DNA of 64,000 nt from Gamsiella multidivaricata (taxonomy: Eukaryota; Mortierellomycota; Mortierellomycetes; Mortierellales; Mortierellaceae): positions 124,001 to 188,000 of the forward strand of contig NW_026251746.1 in the NCBI RefSeq assembly GCF_025024155.1, read 5' to 3'. Positions 34,401-45,611 of the stretch are shown here, piece after piece (position 1 is the stretch's first letter; every line of letters starts with the position of its first letter). The position numbers and the translations under genes are program-made. The notes beneath the pieces were generated by a model. It worked only from the letters and a program-made list of their open reading frames with translations, did not search any database and was not told the origin of the DNA.

Positions 34401-36299
34401 AGTGGACTGAGGCCCAGTTTAAACAGAGACAGCACGATTTGGATCTGGATTCAGTAGTGCCACCCGACGTTCCTACGGCGGTGAAATCCTCAGCCTCAGT
34501 CACCACATTTTCAACGGCTAAATCTCTGAAGAATGCACCCACCTTCAACTCCATGATCAATATCAATGCGACGACGGATGGACAGTATGGGATGGGAGGA
34601 CATAATCCTTTATCGCGTCCGGGACTTTTGCGCGACTCAACGTGTCCAGTCTTTAGCCAGCAATCATCTATAAACACAGCAGACGAGTGTACGACCTCTG
34701 GCAAGAGTCTTTTGAATGTTCAGGTCAAGCATCATCTCAAGGAAACGGGATCCAGAGGCATCAAAAGACCGGGTAACCCTGTTGCGTCTTATGATCTTGC
34801 TGAAGCCTACCGGTTGACGGTCGAGCAGTTTAATAATGCAAAGTCCCCATATCAAAAACTCGGCCATCTCTTTGCTCTTGAGCTGCTCATTGTTGCCTCG
34901 TTATCCTATCCAGACTCCTGCTTGGATGGCTTGATGGCAAGGCCAAGCAAATTTGATCCGTATGAAGGAGGCAATCCTTCAGGTTCAGCTCGATCCAAGC
35001 CATCAGGCAATATCGATCAGGAAGAGATCAATGTAGATACTCCGCGTGCCCTAACGCCCGGCACGGATGCGATTGTGGACGAGATCGAGAATTTGTTCCG
35101 CCAGCCAGGTGTTCTCAGACCTCGACATCTGCTTCGAGATATGCAACTGATCGCAGCGTTTATCCCGGGCTCGATCTTGGACCTTCGTGACGACGGCAAG
35201 GCGTTTTGGGACATGTCTTTGGCGATCTCTAGCCTCAAGAGCGAGGTAGTCGAGTACATTGTTCAAAAGGGTATCCGGCTAGTGGAGGTGGAGGAGGCCG
35301 CTCGGACGAGCCAGGAGACGGAGAGCAATGGGGGCAGATCTATCGCGCAGGATGACGATGAGCGAACTCGTATGACTGAGGCTGTTAGGCTGTTTACCAT
35401 TGGTATATTTTTATGATGGATTTTTTTATCGGAGCTGTTCACGACATGTCATGAGTTGTATTGTTCTAACTCAAGGGTCCATTGCACCTTCCTGAACAAA
35501 TGACATAGGTGCCAAGGAATCACACGCAGTGGCGCAAAGAGAACTGGCGATCCTGTACATGTCTCTACCAACGCTTCCGTCCTCATCCTCCCCGTCAATT
35601 GGGTTCTTTAAGGCCGATAGCTCGCCGCTGATCACCCAAATTAATCGGGTGCCTTCGCCCATTTCAATTACGACCTCCAAGCTCGGCAGAATGCCCGGGA
35701 GAACTCATACTCCACCACCCCTTGCTTCGCCCAAGAGCACGTTTTCGAGCTCATTTTTGGGCAAGAGCAGTACGGCCAGCATTCCCATCAAGCAGAGACC
35801 CCGTCATCATCACAGCAGCAGCGGAAGCGGAAGCAGCTTTGGAAGTGGTATGCTGAGCGGATTAGGTATCATGACAGGCTTGGGGTCGTTCACTGGGTCG
35901 TCGTCCATTGGATCTGGAGGATCAGCTGAAGGATTGAACAGCTCTTCTATGGCGTCGCTAGCTCATCAACAGCAACAGCCGTTAGGAGAATTCGCGGAGG
36001 GTCATCATGATGTAGATCAGTATCTCGATGTGCACACTGGGCGGCATTCTGTCCCAGCGCACACGCACCAGTCGAATCACCTGTACCAGCACCAGCGACA
36101 GCATCAGCAGCATTCGTATCAGACGTCGGCTCATCACGCAATGCCGCCGAATTCTTCTGAACCAGACAAGTTCAATCCGGAGAATGTAGCAGCTGCGATG
36201 CACTGGTTTACATTGGCGGCTGCCCAGGGCGACAAGTTTTCTATCAATTATTTGAAACACAAGGAAACTGCTGGAGGGATACTTGGAGGCATGGGATAG
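28488..36299 (+). CDS. giant RasGAP-like protein with C-terminal Sel1 repeat
   Basis: Four exons, 28488-30359, 30468-30586, 30637-35402 and 35509-36299, total 7,548 nt and encode 2,515 residues. The first 190 residues are Ser-rich and acidic linker. About residues 190-700 are helical. They contain VVHIILANLFGP and, across the first intron, VKFFFYRFMNKCIAYPETYGMM, which matches the FLR-type core of RasGAP/IQGAP-GAP domains (YYRFxNPxIVxPxxF). There the usual Pro after Asn is replaced by Lys-Cys. A long disordered centre (Ser/Gly-rich) follows, with another helical block at roughly 1210-1400. The C-terminus has Sel1-type helices: TIGAKESHAVAQRELAILYM spans the last intron, and NVAAAMHWFTLAAAQGD sits close to the end. 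It may regulate a small GTPase or scaffold cell-wall/polarity proteins, but GAP activity is unproven. The combination with Sel1 repeats is the notable feature. Confidence 0.8.
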
Positions 36300-36505
36300 G
36301 AGGGAAGTGCAGTTGCTACTGTGTGTCGTACATCCAAATAAATAGAGAAGAGAAGGGAAGTAGGTATGAGCGCATCAAATTGTCAGTCTTGTATTGAATG
36401 GACACATTTGTCCGAATTGGTAGAGTAGATATGGCGAAGCTACCTGTAGATCAGTCACTGCACAATGGATTTTATTATGGTTCTATGCATTGCGCACGTC
36501 AAAGA

Positions 36506-38777
36506 TTAGGCATCCGTCTTCCTTGTAAGCATCTTGGTAGTCTGTTTGGACTTTTGCATGATCTGTTTGTCCTTATCCGAGATACGAGCCACGAAGACTC
36601 CGCTCTGTCTTACCAAGGAGTCGACTCTTTCGTGGCACTGCTGTCCCTCCGCGTCCTCACCTCCAACGTATCGTTTCCGCTTCCGTGTCATGCCAACCAG
36701 GGCTACGTTCTTGGTACTTGGAATCCGTAACATCTCTGTCTGGAGGTGGTAGCCGCAGGCGTCGACGATGCTACAGATGTATTCTTGATAGGCTTTGTAC
36801 TTCCCTTCAGGGGCACCTTTCGGAAACTGGTATCGGCTGCCGTTTAGATCGAAGAAACAACAGGGTATCACAACGAATCTATTTAAGAAACAGGACGTTA
36901 GCGCGACCATTTTCAATCTGATACTAAAAGTGACGAATTTGTTCATGTCTATATCTCGTACCTGGTTAGAGGCTTTGACCGCATAGCAATAATGGGTATC
37001 CAGGGTGCGAGCTCATCAGCATGATTTCCAATGATCCAGTCCACATTGTCAAGTGCCGTCTCATTGGGAATAATTGTCTTGGCTATCAGACCAAATTAAA
37101 TCACAATATCAGAACCATGCCAACAAAGAAAGATCGTAGCTTGATGGAGCCCTTCTATATGTATATTACCTTCAAGATGGGTCTCGGGTCCATAGATATC
37201 CCAAACCTTCCTCGAAACGATATCAATTCCTGTGCCTGCATGTCCTTCCTCGTTCAAGATATGGGTCAGCAGACCATTCCCGCAGCCGAGATCCACAAAC
37301 GTCTGTTTCTCCATTTTCGACTCCTTGTCCTGGCTATTGTCGTCCTTTGATTGATCCTCATGGTGCTCTAGACGGTATTGTTGACGTTCTAATTCCCACA
37401 ACGCAACCAGCCAACTGGCAATCGAAATGTCCTCAAACACAAACTTGCGTGGATCGGTCTTTTCAGGCCAAGACTGGACCCATTTCTGGGCATAGGTTTC
37501 CTTTAACCGAGCGTAGGTTGCGAGGTAGAGATCCTTGGGGACCATAACGTCATGTTGAACCCTGCTTTTGGTAAATCCTTTAGTAGCGTTGACACCCCAT
37601 TTGTAGAGTTTCTTGAATAGCTCCTTGAAAGCGTATTGCTACAATGAGGGAGAATGAGTGAAGAAAAAAAATAAAAAATACAAGTAGTTAGAAAACACCT
37701 GGTAGATGTCTGCTGAGTATGATGCTGACAATAACAACAGTGAATGCTTTCTTTCACACACCATCTTGTCTGTAAAGACTCCTTCATCCCCTGCCAAGAA
37801 CAAGTCTAGCGTAATCCAACCAGCCCGTTTACTCGTAATTTTTGTGTTGCCGCTAAAACTGCCATCGTTTTCAGTTTTGGCGCCCTCAGCAGAATCTTCG
37901 TCCTCGACATATTCATAGCACCCTTCTTCAGATCCATCCTCATCCTTATGCCGGTGGCCATCCCGATTCTCAGGATCGCCATCTCGGTTCTCTGAGGCAT
38001 CCTGTGTTAGATCTGGGGTAAATCCGTACCGGAATCCGCGCACTTTTGGGTAATAAAACGGTAGTACTTTCATCATCTCCTCTATATCGCGATCGTTCCT
38101 ACTGCTGCCGCTGTCACCGCAACTTTGATTTGAATTCTGACCCGCATTATTGGCTGATGCGGAGCGAATGACTGGGACAAAGACCGCATGACTGGTTGGC
38201 TGTGATCGGGTATAATAAAGTAGCTCCTCCATGACAGGATCTTTGTGCACTCGCTTGGGCAGTAACCGCCTTCGAGTGGTCCTAAATAGAAGTGTAGTGG
38301 CACCGTTAAATTCAAGAAGGCGCTGCTGATACCCTGGCTCTTCCTCTTTGTCCGGAGTGCGTATTGATCTGCTTCCATCTGTATCTGCAGGCCCTTCGTT
38401 TGATAAGTGGTGCAGATGGTCGTAAATTATCTCGACTTTAGACACTGGGGGAATGATAGCAGGGGCTTCCAAGATCCAGCGTTCCTGATAAAGATGAATA
38501 AAAATATTTATATAGATAGTCAGTCATCCTGTAAGCGACTGAACTATTCCTGACGGCTCTAGAACGAGCGCTTTGATCATACCAGAACCTGCCAAAAGAT
38601 GTCTTCGTTAAAAGGGACTGGTGCCCTGGCTGCTTGGTACCATGTTGGGTGAGGTTTCTTTGTGTCCTTTTCCTGTTCATGCCTTTTCTTGATGTTGTTA
38701 GGCAGCCGGTCAAAGTGGAATGTCGCTTCGTATGCAAACTCGGCAGTCGTGGCCCCGTCGTTGTTCATCCTGCTCAT
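36506..38777 (-). CDS. TRM44: tRNA (uracil-2'-O)-methyltransferase Trm44
   Basis: Adds the 2'-O-methyl group to U44 of serine tRNAs in the cytoplasm, using S-adenosylmethionine. Minus strand: start at the ATG at 38777 (MSRMNNDG), TAG/TAA-terminated at 36506. The first exon ends ...IFWQVL and continues ERWILEAPAII after an intron. A large exon (about 38472-37760) carries the N-terminal domain. It is followed by KFVFEDISIASWLVALWELE and the SAM-binding motif FVDLGCGNGLLTHIL with GTGIDI downstream (about 37280-37200). The C-terminal part has VVIPCCFFDLNGSRY, characteristic of the family, and a basic tail. Length is roughly 600 residues, as expected. An earlier in-frame start upstream (near 38846) is possible but would add an unlikely leader. 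The gene lies only 140 nt from the 3' end of the ADCK-like gene on the same strand. Confidence 0.9.
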
Positions 38778-38918
38778 GAAAGATGAATGAATCGTTGGTA
38801 AAAAAAACGCAGAGAGCAGTGAATTGGTGGCAACATAACAATGCAAAAGCAGTCCATATAATTATCCGCTTTATTGGTCTATGTGTCAATGTGTCAAGAA
38901 CAACATGTAGTACAGAGG

Positions 38919-41335
38919 CTAGTTCGCAGGCGCGAGCAGTACGTCCAGGTGCTGGTCCACCGTGGTCGTTGACTCGAGTGTATCGTGCGCCCATTGCCTG
39001 GCTTCAAGCAAGAACCACATCTTTAACCACCACCCACCTCCTCCTGGAAGATCCCTCACGCCCTCGACCAGCCCACGACCACCGTCTTGGCGACCTAATT
39101 GTCTCAAGATGGGTAGTGCGGTCTTGAAGAGATCGATATTGGGGTTCAGCTGGCGCCCAATTCCCTCGAGAATCAAGATCGAGATGATCACGTTGGCGAA
39201 ATCACCCTCCATTGGCACATGGTGTGTCCGTACCATCGACATAACCTCCGCGAGCAGGTCTGCAATTTTGATCTTGCTCAACGACATGGCTGTGTTCCTG
39301 ACACCCAAAATCAGCCTTTGCATCCTGAGTGCAAATCCTTCGCCATCGAGCACAGTCTCTGGGGAACGACACCGTTCAATCATCAGCTCGCCAGCTCGGT
39401 ATCCATCAAACTCTGCCAACGCGTGGAACAGATCCAAGAAATCTCTCCGGTTCTTATCAGAGAGCACTGAGACCAGTCCAGCATCAATAAAGACGACCTG
39501 TGGGCGCCATCCTTCATCGTACAAATTCTGCAGCTCCTGGATCCATGCCTTATCGTCGCCTTTGGGCACTGCTCGGAGACGCATCGTTGCTTCATCCTCA
39601 TGTGACATGCTCTTGTATCCCTCTCCTTTGAACCGAGCTATGAGCTGTTTGAATAGATTGTTGGCCGAGGGGTTGTAGAATCGCACAAAGATGTTGCCTG
39701 GATGTAGATCCGCATGCACAAAGTTATCAAAAATCAGCATTCTCTACAAGATTCAAGGAAAAAAAAAAAAAGAAAAAAAAAAGCAGGTGTAACACTGTTA
39801 GGTAGAGGTCCTGTTTGATTCCAGTTTACACAACGCATTGCCGAGTTATTGTCCTACTAGGAATCCATCCAGGCCAATGTCGGCAATTTTCAAGTCATAT
39901 GGACCTGCTCCATTCTGCAGATAGGCCTTCAACGGGAGTGCGTCCACAAACTCCTCGATCAACATCTCCTTTGTTGCAAATTGGATGAGTGGTGTCGGAA
40001 AGGTAACTGTGTACCGTTCCCGGAAGTTACGCTGAAATATCTCCAGGTTCTTGGCCTCAATTCTCAAATCTAACTGCTCCTGCATCATCTCTCCAAACAT
40101 TGTGACCTGGTCAGGCAAAGAGATCCATCTCATCTTGGGGATCCAATTGATAAGTTTTGCAAAGAACGACATGATAGCTAAATCCCGCTCAACCGTTCGC
40201 TGGACCTTTGGATGCAGAACTTTGATCGCCACCTCGGTCTTCAGTTTCTTTTTTCGTCCGCCTGATTCCTCGCTGACCTTGCTGACCTTAGCGACGCTGG
40301 TGAGTTTGCCGAGGACAGAGTTAGTTGGATTTTCCTCTGGCTGCTCATCGGGCTCGAAATGCAGGGCAATACCAGGCTTAAGTCGTCCCCGATAGACCTG
40401 AGCGATAGCACCAATACCCAGAGGAGTCTCGATAAACTCGTCGAAGATGTCCTCAAGCTTACGTCCTCCGAACGCTGCCTCAATCGTCCGCCGGGTGTGC
40501 TCTAAGGAGTGGGGATCGACCTGGTTATGTAGCTTGGATAGCATGGCACACAGTTGCTTCGGGAATATGTCCGTCCTGGATGCGGCCCATTGTGACAGCT
40601 ATATCGACAAGTACGGGGCGAGTGAGCGCTCAATCCTTGAAGACAAGATCCGTAATGAATGAACGGGCAAATTAACGTAATCCGCCGTACCTTGATAAAT
40701 GTCGGTCCTGCCATCTCCATGTGCCTCACCAGCAAACTGTACCACCAAATCGCACCTGATCGCTCGTCATGCAACTCCTTGTTCCTCTCGCCCATGAACA
40801 CCGCAGGCACGGTAATAATCAGCGGCAGAAAAATGACTGCCAGCACCCCAAACCGCCAGATGGTCAGGATGGGATGCACGACATAATCCTCCAGCATGTT
40901 CTCTAGGTACTCTCGTAGCCGCCTCCAGAACGAGAGCTTCTGGGCCACCCTGATAATCTCCGTCTTGATATAGGGTACAGGCTGCGTAGGCTTGGCATTC
41001 TGAGTATGTTGGTTCAGTGCCTCGAGATGAATGCCTGGAGAGAGCAATGAAAGCCCTCCTTGCGTAACGAGCGCAGGAACAAGATAGTGCCTGACAGGGG
41101 ATATCCTTGCAGAGGCATACGAGGAATGGCGGGCGTGTCTCAGGGGGCGACAGGGATGAGTGTGTCTTGGTGAGCGCTCGGTTAGCTGTAGGGCAGTTAT
41201 GGTGGATTTTGGTCTGTGTTGTGCTGTGCTTCGATGCGGCATTCGCAGCAGGGCACCCTGCCTCTGGGTGGATCCTTGGCGCAGTGATCCGATGGTGAGC
41301 CGCGACAGGGCTGAGATGGATGGAGAAAGGGCCAT
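38919..41335 (-). CDS. mitochondrial ADCK2/UbiB-type atypical kinase
   Basis: UbiB/ADCK proteins are atypical kinases/ATPases of mitochondria linked to coenzyme Q handling. Three exons, 41335-40691, 40598-39858 and 39743-38919, encode 736 residues. The N-terminus is Arg/Ser-rich without acidic residues, a likely mitochondrial presequence. A hydrophobic segment (FGVLAVIFLPLIITVPAVF) is a membrane span. The nucleotide loop is GIGAIAQVYRG, the ion-pair Lys is in EVAIKVLHP, the catalytic loop is HADLHPGN, and the metal-binding motif is FIDAGLV, as in UbiB (DFG as DAG). The family KxGQ motif, split by the first intron, reads KLSQ (GPTFIK|LSQWAASRTD), so the Gly is replaced by Ser. The order and length fit ADCK2 or yeast Cqd1 better than Coq8. 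Confidence 0.9.
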
Positions 41336-41899
41336 GAACTGCAAGGTTAAGGCTCAGCCGTTGCGTTGAGGGTCGATAAACAAGTGTGTAGTGGGGAATG
41401 AGTATGTCAATGGAAGAAAGGAACAAATGGATAGAGCGCAAAAATAAATACAGGGCAAGAATGAAGTAAAAAGGTGGCAGGGAACGGAAGGAAGGGCCAT
41501 GCTGCACAGAAACGAATCGCGGTGCAGTCACGATTGGGCGCTGCATGCTGTCATCATTATAGCATATATAGCGGATATGCAATCTGTGTCGCTCTTATAT
41601 TCCTTTTGAATGCTCTTCCTGTCAGCAATTGAGCTACGAATGTTTCTTGAACGGAAGATCAATCTTGTTGCCAAAAAAAAAAAAAAGAATAAGGCGAAAT
41701 CCTTGAGGTGAGGGTGGGTGGGTGTAGGGCGAATACTAAGGAAAAGTGCCACCTTCTTAGGTCATAGTCGTGCCGATCCCAACATGACATTCCAGGGCTC
41801 CGTGAATATCACGAATACCAGATATATACACTGAGGTGAATGTGTCCCCTGCAATGCTTCTCGGTGGATCGCCCTGCATTGTGTCCAGTCGTGGATCCG

Positions 41900-43654
41900 T
41901 CACACATGCTGACCCTGAACTGAGGGACCAGAGGAACTCTCCTGTCCGCCTCCGCCACCCCCACGGCCACGGCGGGTACGTCCTGACCGAGCCGATCCTC
42001 CACCGCCTTGTCCACCTCCCTTGTTTCCGGATGCAGGCGCGTTGCTCACTACTGCACCGCTGTTGTTGCTGGTGTTGTTGTTAGTGCTATTGCTACTTGG
42101 CACATTGCCTGCGACAGCTTTCGGCTCCTGCTTTGCACGGTCTCCTCGATTTCTGCGGGATCGACCAGAACGTCCTGGTGCGCTATCTGTGGTGGAGGCC
42201 TGCGCACCGTCCTTTTTGGAAGCAGAACTTGTTCCTGGTTGCTGTTGTAGCTGTCCGCCTTGATTTTGAAGTCCGCGACGTGTTCCTGAGCTGGCTGATC
42301 CTTGGCTCCCTTGAGATGTCACACTGTTGATAGGCTTGGATTCAGTATGGGGTTGACCGCTCTGTGAACCAGATCCAGCAGAGGCGAGTGAGTTAGTGTT
42401 AGCGTTGCTTGCTGGCTTGGGTTTCAAGAGGGTAATTTGAGGCGCCGTAGGCTCTCCAGCTGTATTACTAGCAGCTGCAGCGTCCGCAGCCACCTTCTTG
42501 CTGCCTCGGTCTCTGCGTCTCCTCTCACGCTTGGGCTTTGCTCCTTGACCATTTTCAGCCTCTGCTGTCTGCACGGGCTTTTTTCCTTGTTGCATTTGTT
42601 GCTGCGATGGTGGGATTTGCTGACTCTGCTGGTTTTTGATGGCTGCACTGGGTGAACTCGAGGTCTGTGCACGATCTTTAGCGTTTCTGTTGGCGAGGAT
42701 TATGATCTGCGCCTTGCTAGAGCTGGATAGACCTGCTTTTCCTGCCTGTCTCGCTTGTCTGGTGGCCGATTTTGCTGCATGCGCCTTTGCTTGAGCTGCG
42801 GCCTTTTGCGCCCTCAATGCCTCCAGCAATGGTGTTGATTTCGGATTTATTGCACTCTCTTTCAGTACTATAATGGTATCCATACAAAAACAAAGTCAGA
42901 ATGGAGTGGATCTAGCAATGCCTTTGGTACAAAAGCGACCAAATGAAGACGATACTTACGCAGCTCTGTTCCTGAAAGTTTCATCTCCTTGTCGGCCTCG
43001 CTGGGTTCTGAATTCAACGACTGCAAGAACGCAATGTAGTCCGGATCTAGGGTCGCATATGGCAGGGACAAGCATGTATCAGCTGTCAGTGGTTCCTCTG
43101 CACGGCCTCCTTAATATGCCTTGATAGCAGTACTGTAATTCCACAAGACAGGTACCTTCTTCAATCGTTCCTTGTTTTGCGTCCACCTTGCGTGCATCTC
43201 GGGGTATCTTTTGGAACGCTGCAAACTCCACAAAAGCTCTGCCTTCGTTCCCGTTTCTGTCCACAAATGTGTGTCCATGATAGGTCTTTTGGAATTCCAG
43301 CGCCAGCTTCTCGTTTTTAAAGTAGATATACGCTCGCGCAAAAGTATTTCCTTTGACTGGACTAAGAAAGAAATACATTTTAGTAATAGCAAACAAAAGC
43401 ACATCGACATGTGAGGTTTCGAAGTCGATGGAAAGCATACGTTACTTTTTGCTCACTTTGCCGTTAACCCATGTGGTTGGTCGTTCCAGTGAGGTCTCTG
43501 GAACCAGGGGACTGATGGAATCAATAAAGACTTGCTCCGGAAGGTTAGCGGGAAGCCGGCGGACGACGATCTTTGTCTTGGCCTGACCCTTGTTGGGCCC
43601 CTTGGATCTCGAGGCGCGCTTGAAAGTGGATGCTTTTCCTCCTGTATTGCTCAT
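41900..43654 (-). CDS. UPF3: nonsense-mediated mRNA decay factor Upf3
   Basis: Upf3 binds Upf2 and helps activate Upf1 in nonsense-mediated decay; it shuttles between nucleus and cytoplasm. Four exons, 43654-43446, 43361-43156, 43082-42960 and 42867-41900, join in frame to 501 residues. The N-terminal Smg4/UPF3 RNP-like domain is clear: KTKIVVRRLPANLPEQVF, then ARAYIYFKNEKLALEFQ, and DPDYIAFLQSL at its end. The rest is Ala/Gln/Ser-rich and basic, with KRERRRRDRGSKK and a C-terminal RSGRTRRGRGGGGGG, an RG-rich RNA-binding-type tail. The start is the ATG at 43654. It lies head-to-head with RPB10, with 220 nt between the start codons. Confidence 0.92.
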
Positions 43655-43874
43655 TCTGGTTCGTGTTGCGGTGGTCCTGGCTCCGTATATTGCGTAGCAT
43701 GAGGTTAAAAGGACACGAAAGCTGAGCGGAGCGCAAAAGTGGCTGACGGCACCTATGAGTCGCAGTCACATCAAGGGTGCAACAAAAAGCTAGGTGTTTA
43801 TTTTTCTTGCTGCAGCAGTGCATCTTTTTTCTTTTTTAATTGTCACTCCACGAACATCAACACTCGTCTACAAT
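43655..43874. promoter_or_regulatory. 220-bp divergent promoter of UPF3 and RPB10
   Basis: The two start codons face away from each other with only 220 nt between them, so both promoters must share this interval. A T-rich stretch lies at 43797-43840 on the + strand, just upstream of RPB10. No TATA box is obvious. Confidence 0.6.
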
Positions 43875-44427
43875 ATGATCATCCCAGTGCGCTGCTTCTC
43901 CTGCGGAAAGGTCATCGGAAACAAGTGGGACCACTACCTCTCGCTTCTTCAGTCAGATTACAGCGAAGGGTGAGTTACAACTGGGGGGCTTTCAGCTGAG
44001 GGTTCTTGGGAACGGAACAAATACATAGGATTCACCACCACACACCCACGCAATTCATGGATGCCTTCATCCACAAGCAGGATGACAACGGAGAGACTCC
44101 CTGCCATCATATTTCAGCAATAATAGCCTTCTAGACAATGAAGCAGTAAGCTGCTAGTTTTTTTCTTTGCGGCATACTAATCTAACCGCTCATCGGTTCT
44201 CACAATAGTGATGCACTTGACGCTCTCGGCCTCAAGAGATACTGCTGCCGCCGCATGGTCCTCACACATGTCGATTTGATCGAGAAGCTTCTGCACTACA
44301 ATCGTAAGTTAGGGATCACAGGCATTGTTCGCCACTGTCTCGTAATAAATACAATATTCATATTAACATGTGCTGCTCTATGCCTTTGTGTTTAGCCCTC
44401 GAACGCAGCGTTGACTTGAAGCGATAA
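43875..44427 (+). CDS. RPB10: RNA polymerase I/II/III common subunit RPB10 (ABC10-beta)
   Basis: A small zinc-binding subunit shared by all three nuclear RNA polymerases. Three exons, 43875-43969, 44209-44303 and 44396-44427, join exactly to 73 residues, near the family's ~70. The start [12 protein letters not shown] contains C7 and C10, and RYCCRR supplies C44 and C45, so the full CX2C...CC zinc site is present. The C-terminus [22 protein letters not shown] follows the family pattern. Although tiny, the gene keeps two introns, the first 239 nt long. It shares a promoter region with UPF3. Confidence 0.97.
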
Positions 44428-44722
44428 ATCGGACGGATCAAACATGAAGAACGAAGCGAGGCGTGTGTAATACTGCATTGGATAAATAAAACTGGCTGCG
44501 CATTATTTCTTTGACATTGCTTTGGCCAGTTTTGATGGAGGCTATTTAACACGAATGTCTGTTCATATACCGATGGCGTCGTTCATTCCTTGGTCGATCC
44601 GCCGCACCACATGTCGTTCATGAAGAACTCGCAGCCTGCGACTGATATGAAGACTACAGAGCAAAATATGCATTCATTCCTTCTTTTTTCACGAGACCTT
44701 TAATCCAATGAAGAGCACAGTT

Positions 44723-45611
44723 TTATTCGCCCATTGGAATCCATTGATCTCGTAAGCCCTCCTCGTAGTCATGTTCTACTACAACTTGATCTCCATCTGA
44801 ATCTTGTGAGCTACTGTTCATATGATCGTTTTCGTCGTCCTGGGGATGCGATGCTGATATGGAGTGTGGTACAGTCTCTGCGATCTCGAACCGTGAGTGC
44901 TGCCTGACTAGGTTGACATAGTATCGCTGCATCACGGTGCCCTCGACAGCGACGCGCCATTCAATTAGTCCCAGAAATTCGACCTCGAGTGTGTTGAGTT
45001 CCTGGGTGGACAATCCTCCAACCTTTGCATAGTGAGAGTTGGTGCAGTAAGAGTCGCAGACGGCCTTGGCCGCCAGTGTGACAGAGGCGATAATAAATCG
45101 GTGGACGGTGAGCGAGGAAATCGTAAAGGTCCTGACTTTTTCGCACACACGATCGATGTAGATTAGGATGACGAGAAGACAGGCCCGCTCTAATGAGGTA
45201 TATTTGACAATTCTCCGGAGATAATCGTAGACGGATATCTGAGGGGGCGCTCTAGAGTGAAAGCGAGTTAGGTTGGCGGAGGTGAGGGGTATTTGGTCGT
45301 TGTGTGCGGTCAGTCTACATAGCATATCCGCTAGCGTAAGTCAATATTGAGGTGAAAGCTCAGTTAGTTTTGCTATACGATTCCTTTTCAAAACGATCAA
45401 ACAGACGAGAAGCAAAGCGTCCCCTTTCTTTCCGCGAGAAATAAAACGAGAACATGCTTTTCTTCGTACCAATCATGATGGTGAGGTGAGTCATGTCGGC
45501 CTGGTAGAAGTACTCGGGCACGAGGATCACGCCCTGAGGATCCTCTCGTACGGTGGGCCCTGTTGGCTCTGGTGACGGTGAGACCTGCGCTGAGCCAGGA
45601 TGAGGATGCAT
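44723..45611 (-). CDS. Pho80-like cyclin (Pho80/Pcl family)
   Basis: Cyclins of this type activate Pho85-like kinases in phosphate sensing, glycogen control or the cell cycle. Two exons, 45611-45470 and 45330-44723, give 249 residues. The start ATG at 45611 is preceded by an in-frame TGA. The cyclin fold is clear: SVYDYLRRIVKYTSLERACL, then RVCEKVRTFTISSLTVHRFI. The typical region HYAKVGGLSTQELNTLEVEF follows, with IEWRVAVEG close behind. The N-terminus is Pro-rich and the C-terminus is acidic (DDENDHMNSSSQDSDGD). I cannot tell Pho80 from Pcl6/7-type from sequence alone. It is transcribed divergently from the J-protein gene, with about 1 kb between them. Confidence 0.88.
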
